NCBI RefSeq assembly: GCF_017349355.1 | Contig: NZ_JAFMPM010000006.1 | Coordinates: 1,302,001-1,366,000, forward strand | Direction of reading: 5' to 3' | Length of the DNA stretch: 64,000 nt | DNA from: Thiothrix fructosivorans | GTDB lineage: Bacteria; Pseudomonadota; Gammaproteobacteria; Thiotrichales; Thiotrichaceae | In this document: positions 61,296-64,000 of the stretch, in pieces | How positions within the stretch are numbered: the stretch's first letter is position 1 | Layout: every line of letters starts with the position of its first letter | The notes under the pieces: model-generated | What the model was told of the DNA's origin: nothing | What the model saw: only the letters and a program-made list of their open reading frames with translations | Database searches by the model: none | Position numbers and translations under genes: made by a program

Positions 61296-62612
61296 CTACT
61301 GCTGCGCCATAAATGGCTTGAGTAATTTTTCCAGACCATATTCAAAGCGACTGCAAGTGTACTGGATTTGCTGGTTATCATCGGGTAGATTGTAATGTTC
61401 GGGTTGCGCCTCAAAGTCAAACGCCAACCAAGTGAAAGCATTAAGTGATTCTACCCGCGTTTTAAATTCGTGTTGGGTGCGAAACCACGGTTTATCCGTG
61501 TAAGCGGTGTAACAGGGGGAGCAGATGGTCATCCGTGCTTGTAGGGAGCTGACGTTCTGAAGATTGAGCAGACGGGCATCCAAATCTTTGTTATCGGCTT
61601 TATGCGACTTGCATTCCAGATGAATCAGCACTCCATTTTTCAGTACCAGCAGAATATCCGTCTCAATGACAACGGGTTGCTCTTTACCGACCTTGCCGAT
61701 CTGCGTATTCAGCCAAACAGATTGTACGGATGCGGCAAGTGGGGGATTATCATCCAAGCATTGGCAGGTACGCTGCGCGACCGCCTGTTCAAATAATGAA
61801 CCAAGTGAGTGTTGAGGTGGCGGGCTTTGCTGTTGCAAGGCGTAGGCGGCATTGTCGAACATTTTGCGTGAACTGAGCGCAATGTTCTGTAGTAAGCCAT
61901 CGGAAGGGAGGCGGCTTGCCCACGTTCGTAACTGATTGCGTAATGCCGCTAATGCTGGCTGTTGATGTTGTTGAACCGCTTTCCACAGCACATCACCGGG
62001 CAATGGATTGCTCAGTACACGCTGTAAGCCAAACGCATGATGTTCGTCATGCAGGCTGATGGTGTCAGGGATATGTTGCCCGTACCAAGTCGGTTTGAGT
62101 AGCTCAGGTTGTTTACCCCAAATACAGGTTGCGTCGGTATTTTTGCGTTCCATACCCCGCAATTGTAAGATGTCGTCTAAATCAAGAGTGTGTTGCTGGT
62201 AGATGAGGCGTGTACCTGCCTGCAAAATACCGTGCGGATACCATTCATAGGCGGAAGGTCGGTCAAGGCTGTAGAGTACGGGCAGGTCAGGGCGGATATA
62301 GGCGGCAATGGCTTGTAATTTTGTACCGCCGTTAGCCACAAAGATAGGGGTATCGCTTGGGTAATCCAGCAATAATTGCCGGATGGCAGCAGCGAATAAT
62401 GATACCTCTTCACTCGCCAAGGTTTTTTGTTCCTGATGGTTAAAACCATGCTGGCGTAACACAGCCATTGCGGCTTGACTCCAATGAGATTTGGTCGCTA
62501 ATGGGCTTTCTAGCCATACGATACGGTCATGCGGTTGAGCACGTTCCAGAATGGGGAGTACGTTAGCAATATTTTGCCCAGTAGAGAGGGCGATGAAGAG
62601 ATTTGGCGGCAT
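61296..62612 (-). CDS. Can2/Card1-like CARF nuclease (type III CRISPR ancillary effector)
   Basis: The 438-residue protein has an N-terminal CARF domain (about 1-140; NGGTKLQAIAAY at 94-105 is the ligand loop) and a C-terminal PD-(D/E)XK domain of the DUF1887 type. The nuclease residues are visible: SLFEQAVAQR (Glu275), VIETDILLVL (Asp319) and IHLECKSHKA (Glu333, Lys335). Such enzymes degrade DNA or RNA when bound to cyclic tetra-adenylate made by Cas10. It implies a type III system. It starts 2 bp after the preceding CARF gene, with AAGGA overlapping that gene's end. Confidence 0.9.
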   Translation of the reverse strand: MPPNLFIALSTGQNIANVLPILERAQPHDRIVWLESPLATKSHWSQAAMAVLRQHGFNHQEQKTLASEEVSLFAAAIRQLLLDYPSDTPIFVANGGTKLQAIAAYIRPDLPVLYSLDRPSAYEWYPHGILQAGTRLIYQQHTLDLDDILQLRGMERKNTDATCIWGKQPELLKPTWYGQHIPDTISLHDEHHAFGLQRVLSNPLPGDVLWKAVQQHQQPALAALRNQLRTWASRLPSDGLLQNIALSSRKMFDNAAYALQQQSPPPQHSLGSLFEQAVAQRTCQCLDDNPPLAASVQSVWLNTQIGKVGKEQPVVIETDILLVLKNGVLIHLECKSHKADNKDLDARLLNLQNVSSLQARMTICSPCYTAYTDKPWFRTQHEFKTRVESLNAFTWLAFDFEAQPEHYNLPDDNQQIQYTCSRFEYGLEKLLKPFMAQQ

Positions 62613-62614
62613 GT

Positions 62615-63724
62615 TTATGTCCTTGCATGGCTTTGATCAGGAATATCCAGCGTAATGGCTTGAATCGTTAAGCCTTCAGGCAGGCAATATTCCACATACG
62701 GGGCGCGTTCTTGCATTTGGATCAGGTAGTGCTTTGCCGCTTGTTTCAGCGAGTTTTTTAGCACCTTATTGCAATGGCTGATGTGGGGGCGCAAGTAATC
62801 AGCCGTCATGCCTTTTTTCAAGGCTTTTTCCATCTTGTCGATGCCTTTGATGCCATACAGACGTTCATACATTGCCAGTAGTTCAGCGGCGTAATCTTCG
62901 TCCGCGTCATCACCGTTAAAGCGTAAGGGTGGCTCTTCGTGTTGATGGCGTTCTAGTAACCAAGCGTAGACCGATAAGCGCGTCGGTTTTGGGTCTTGCA
63001 CCTCAATGCCGCCACAATGCCAGCCATCAAGGTCAATTTTCACCGCCACGGGCGCAAATTGCTGTTGTACCAGCTCAATCGCCTGACTAAAGGTATGCTT
63101 CCCTTGCGTTAACTCTTCCGCAAAGCCTAAGCCATCCCGTAAACGTACAAAGGGGACATTCGCAAGTCTTACCTCAATATTTTCATTGGGTTGTGGAAAA
63201 AAGAAATCACGGGTAATGAGGCTTTCATCCACCAAAACATGCGAGAGGCGGTCTTGCATCCTCCCGTACAACGACAGCGCATAGCCCATGTAATAGCTCA
63301 TGGTTTTACGTCCACCCGCAATAGAGGCGTGCAAACTGGTATTATCATTTTGAGTGAATTTGCGCACTATGTTAGTGATGAAGTCGGCAGCCGCTTCGTT
63401 GTCCTCGGCAGTGGTAATGTCGGTCAGTAGTACGTCGTTAGCATCGGTAATGCGGTGAATGTGGTTATCATCAAACGGTGGCAGCGTCATGCCATAGGCA
63501 TCATAAAGCTGTTGCAGGCGTTGATCATCAAGCAATGCTTTGCGAATGGCTTGATCCCCGAATTTGCCCGTCGTGGTGATAATGTGAATTTCCGTGGGTA
63601 AATACGCGGGTTGGCTGGTTTGGGTGAGTGCGTACAATGTTTCCGTGACAATGGCAGGCGAACCACCAGCAACTGCTAGCAAGATACGGCGATCAAAGTC
63701 GTGAGGTTGGGGTTCGTTGTGCAT
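62615..63724 (-). CDS. CARF-domain protein of the NE0113 type (CRISPR-associated ring-nuclease family)
   Basis: The 369-residue protein has the N-terminal AVAGGSPAIVTETLYAL and central IAGGRKTMSYYMGYALSLYG blocks (136-155) of the family TIGR02584 (NE0113), then QDRLSHVLV. These are CARF domains; family members are described as ring nucleases that cleave cyclic oligoadenylate and so switch off the type III response. The C-terminal 120 residues are helical, without a clear HEPN R-x4-6-H motif. Start 63724 has AAGGAG 6 nt upstream; GTG at 63730 is too close to it. Placed directly before the CARF nuclease, it would tune that enzyme. Confidence 0.85.
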   Translation of the reverse strand: MHNEPQPHDFDRRILLAVAGGSPAIVTETLYALTQTSQPAYLPTEIHIITTTGKFGDQAIRKALLDDQRLQQLYDAYGMTLPPFDDNHIHRITDANDVLLTDITTAEDNEAAADFITNIVRKFTQNDNTSLHASIAGGRKTMSYYMGYALSLYGRMQDRLSHVLVDESLITRDFFFPQPNENIEVRLANVPFVRLRDGLGFAEELTQGKHTFSQAIELVQQQFAPVAVKIDLDGWHCGGIEVQDPKPTRLSVYAWLLERHQHEEPPLRFNGDDADEDYAAELLAMYERLYGIKGIDKMEKALKKGMTADYLRPHISHCNKVLKNSLKQAAKHYLIQMQERAPYVEYCLPEGLTIQAITLDIPDQSHART

Positions 63725-63733
63725 AACCACTCC

Positions 63734-64000
63734 TTAATGCCCCACGCCGTTTTCTAGGATTTCGCAGGTGAACGTGTCACCCTTGAGCCAGCCGAACACG
63801 CGTTTGGCGTTTTGGTCGTGCCATGCGTCGAATTCGTGAGTGCAGCCGCCGTGGCGCGGCACATGCAGGGCTTTTACATCCAACGATTTGAGATTGGTGG
63901 CACGTTGCGAGTGCAGGTATTGCGCAAGTTTGTCGATTTGCTGATTGAGGCGTTCGTAACGATCCGGCGACAGCCCAGCAATGGAGCGCTGGAAGGTGTC
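63734..64000 (-). CDS. C-terminal part of an unrecognised protein in the CRISPR operon
   Basis: The frame is open from the window edge to a TAA at 63734-63736: 88 residues of a C-terminus, with no start in the window. It contains RYERLNQQIDKLAQYLHSQR (a helix), then VPRHGGCTHEFDAWHD and FGWLKGDTFTCEILENGVGH. The stop overlaps the Shine-Dalgarno of the next gene, so it is in the same operon as the CARF genes. It is probably part of the type III locus (effector or RAMP-like), but I cannot name it. Confidence 0.75.
   Translation of the reverse strand, partial: DTFQRSIAGLSPDRYERLNQQIDKLAQYLHSQRATNLKSLDVKALHVPRHGGCTHEFDAWHDQNAKRVFGWLKGDTFTCEILENGVGH

Overview
The window reads as a 64 kb piece of a gammaproteobacterial chromosome. 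The genes resemble those of the sulfur-oxidising Thiotrichales (Thiothrix-like); this is inferred from the combination of a phasin, Uma2 nucleases, a type III CRISPR locus with a reverse transcriptase, and gammaproteobacterial gene orders such as argC-DUF6776-bactofilin-erpA. I could not run a search. No rRNA or tRNA gene was recognised.

Layout. 1-5.1 kb: the 3' end of rpoH, two near-identical 31-residue membrane peptides, an HNH endonuclease, a Tae4-like amidase toxin with an overlapping lipoprotein that may be its immunity protein, and SPOR, DUF3025 and DUF5362 proteins. 5.2-10.9 kb: a compact type II secretion operon gspEFGHIJK (C, D, L and M are not here). 10.9-42.4 kb: a long surface-polysaccharide region with wecA, a CpsB-type phosphatase, two tandem flippases, manB, wbaP, wzm/wzt, about nine glycosyltransferases including a 1171-residue methyltransferase-coiled coil-double GT4 protein, and an O-antigen ligase. 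It is broken up by oxyR, ettA, a TumE-type toxin pair, a PD-(D/E)XK nuclease gene split by an IS66 element, and a decayed tnpB. 42.4-55.6 kb: mostly housekeeping genes (recC, rppH, hemJ, a TlpA-like thioredoxin, argC, bactofilin, erpA, ppc, phasin, DUF2130).

56.1-64 kb is a CRISPR-linked region that lies entirely on the minus strand. In transcription order it holds a partial unknown gene, a CARF ring-nuclease-type protein, a Can2/Card1-like CARF nuclease, a string of ten micro-ORFs (21 to 54 codons, each with its own Shine-Dalgarno), two different cas2 genes, cas1, a stand-alone reverse transcriptase overlapping cas1 by 4 bp, a Uma2 gene and a six-repeat CRISPR array. The CARF proteins imply a type III system signalling through cyclic oligoadenylate; its Cas10 and RAMP genes must lie outside the window.

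The micro-ORF string is the most unusual part. It includes hydrophobic single-helix peptides, two paralogous MKNIIG peptides, a CxxC/CxxC zinc-ribbon peptide and an acidic 30-mer. Three of the units share a TTGGCAA-NN-TTGCCAA-type palindrome 62-64 nt upstream of the start codon. Other notable points are the IS66 insertion with a perfect 8-bp target duplication that leaves the host ORF in frame, and a CRISPR spacer that shares 15 nt with a PhaR-like palindrome found upstream of the phasin gene.
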